From positions 1 to 23,683 of the forward strand of contig CANDYP010000008.1 in NCBI GenBank assembly GCA_947425005.1: DNA of 23,683 nt, in the 5' to 3' direction. Under the pieces are notes generated by a model. The model saw nothing but the letters and a program-made list of their open reading frames with translations. It was not told where the DNA came from and made no database searches. The translations under genes were made by a program, and so were the position numbers. Source of the stretch: Rickettsiales bacterium (GTDB lineage: Bacteria > Pseudomonadota > Alphaproteobacteria > Rickettsiales > UBA1997). This document shows, piece by piece, positions 23,641-23,683 of this stretch (within the stretch, counting starts at the first letter, position 1; each line of letters starts with the position of its first letter).

Positions 23641-23683
23641 GTGACGAGAAACCCCCCTACCCCCCTTATCAGGGGGGCTTTGA
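23641..23683. repeat. Partial copy of G6/C6 palindromic element
   Basis: Matches the left arm of the element at 3434-3473 with a few substitutions, including the nested C6/G6 hairpin (23659-23664 with 23672-23677). The window ends just after the arm, before the centre and second arm. Its orientation is opposite to the copy at 1-27. Confidence 0.88.

Overview
The window looks like part of an AT-rich alphaproteobacterial chromosome, most plausibly from a Rickettsiales-like or other host-associated lineage. I base this on a VirB11-type secretion ATPase, two adjacent ankyrin-repeat proteins with export signals, COQ7, an MnhE-type antiporter subunit, a split-up arrangement of sec and cell-envelope genes, sparse Shine-Dalgarno sequences and many short palindromic repeats between genes. 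The assignment is an inference from gene content. The window begins and ends inside copies of the same G6/C6-rich palindromic element, so it is probably a contig broken at repeats.

Layout. 1-79: partial palindromic element and a 23-bp tandem repeat. 115-3417 (+): porin, virB11, lpxD. 3424-3560: long inverted repeat between convergent genes. 3575-4483 (-): fmt. 4582-5689 (+): lspA, a small lipoprotein overlapping it by 4 bp, and yajC. 5696-5795: cluster of small palindromes. 5856-11009 (+): secD, lptD, trxA and a divergent glutamine-synthetase-fold protein. 11038-12168 (-): mltA. 12264-14104 (+): ychF, a second type of long inverted repeat, coq7. 14120-14581 (-): ribH. 14667-20690 (+): mnhE, ligA, yidD and two ankyrin proteins. 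20691-21506: gene-poor, degraded stretch with a start-less reading-frame remnant and a strong hairpin terminator. 21507-21593: tRNA-Leu(CAA). 21615-22412: uppP. 22416-23624: a free-standing C-terminal third of dnaE, in the same frame as uppP.

Much of the window serves the cell envelope: a porin, lipid A acylation (LpxD), LPS insertion (LptD), lipoprotein maturation (LspA), peptidoglycan turnover (MltA), the undecaprenyl carrier (UppP) and protein export or insertion (YajC, SecD, YidD). The rest is core metabolism and information processing (Fmt, TrxA, YchF, COQ7, RibH, LigA). I see no obvious new defence or mobile system. The items most worth a second look are the dnaE fragment fused in frame behind the uppP stop codon, the FKF..GP repeat tail of the second ankyrin protein, the glutamine-synthetase homologue lacking the His-x-His pair, and the families of palindromic elements with related centres.
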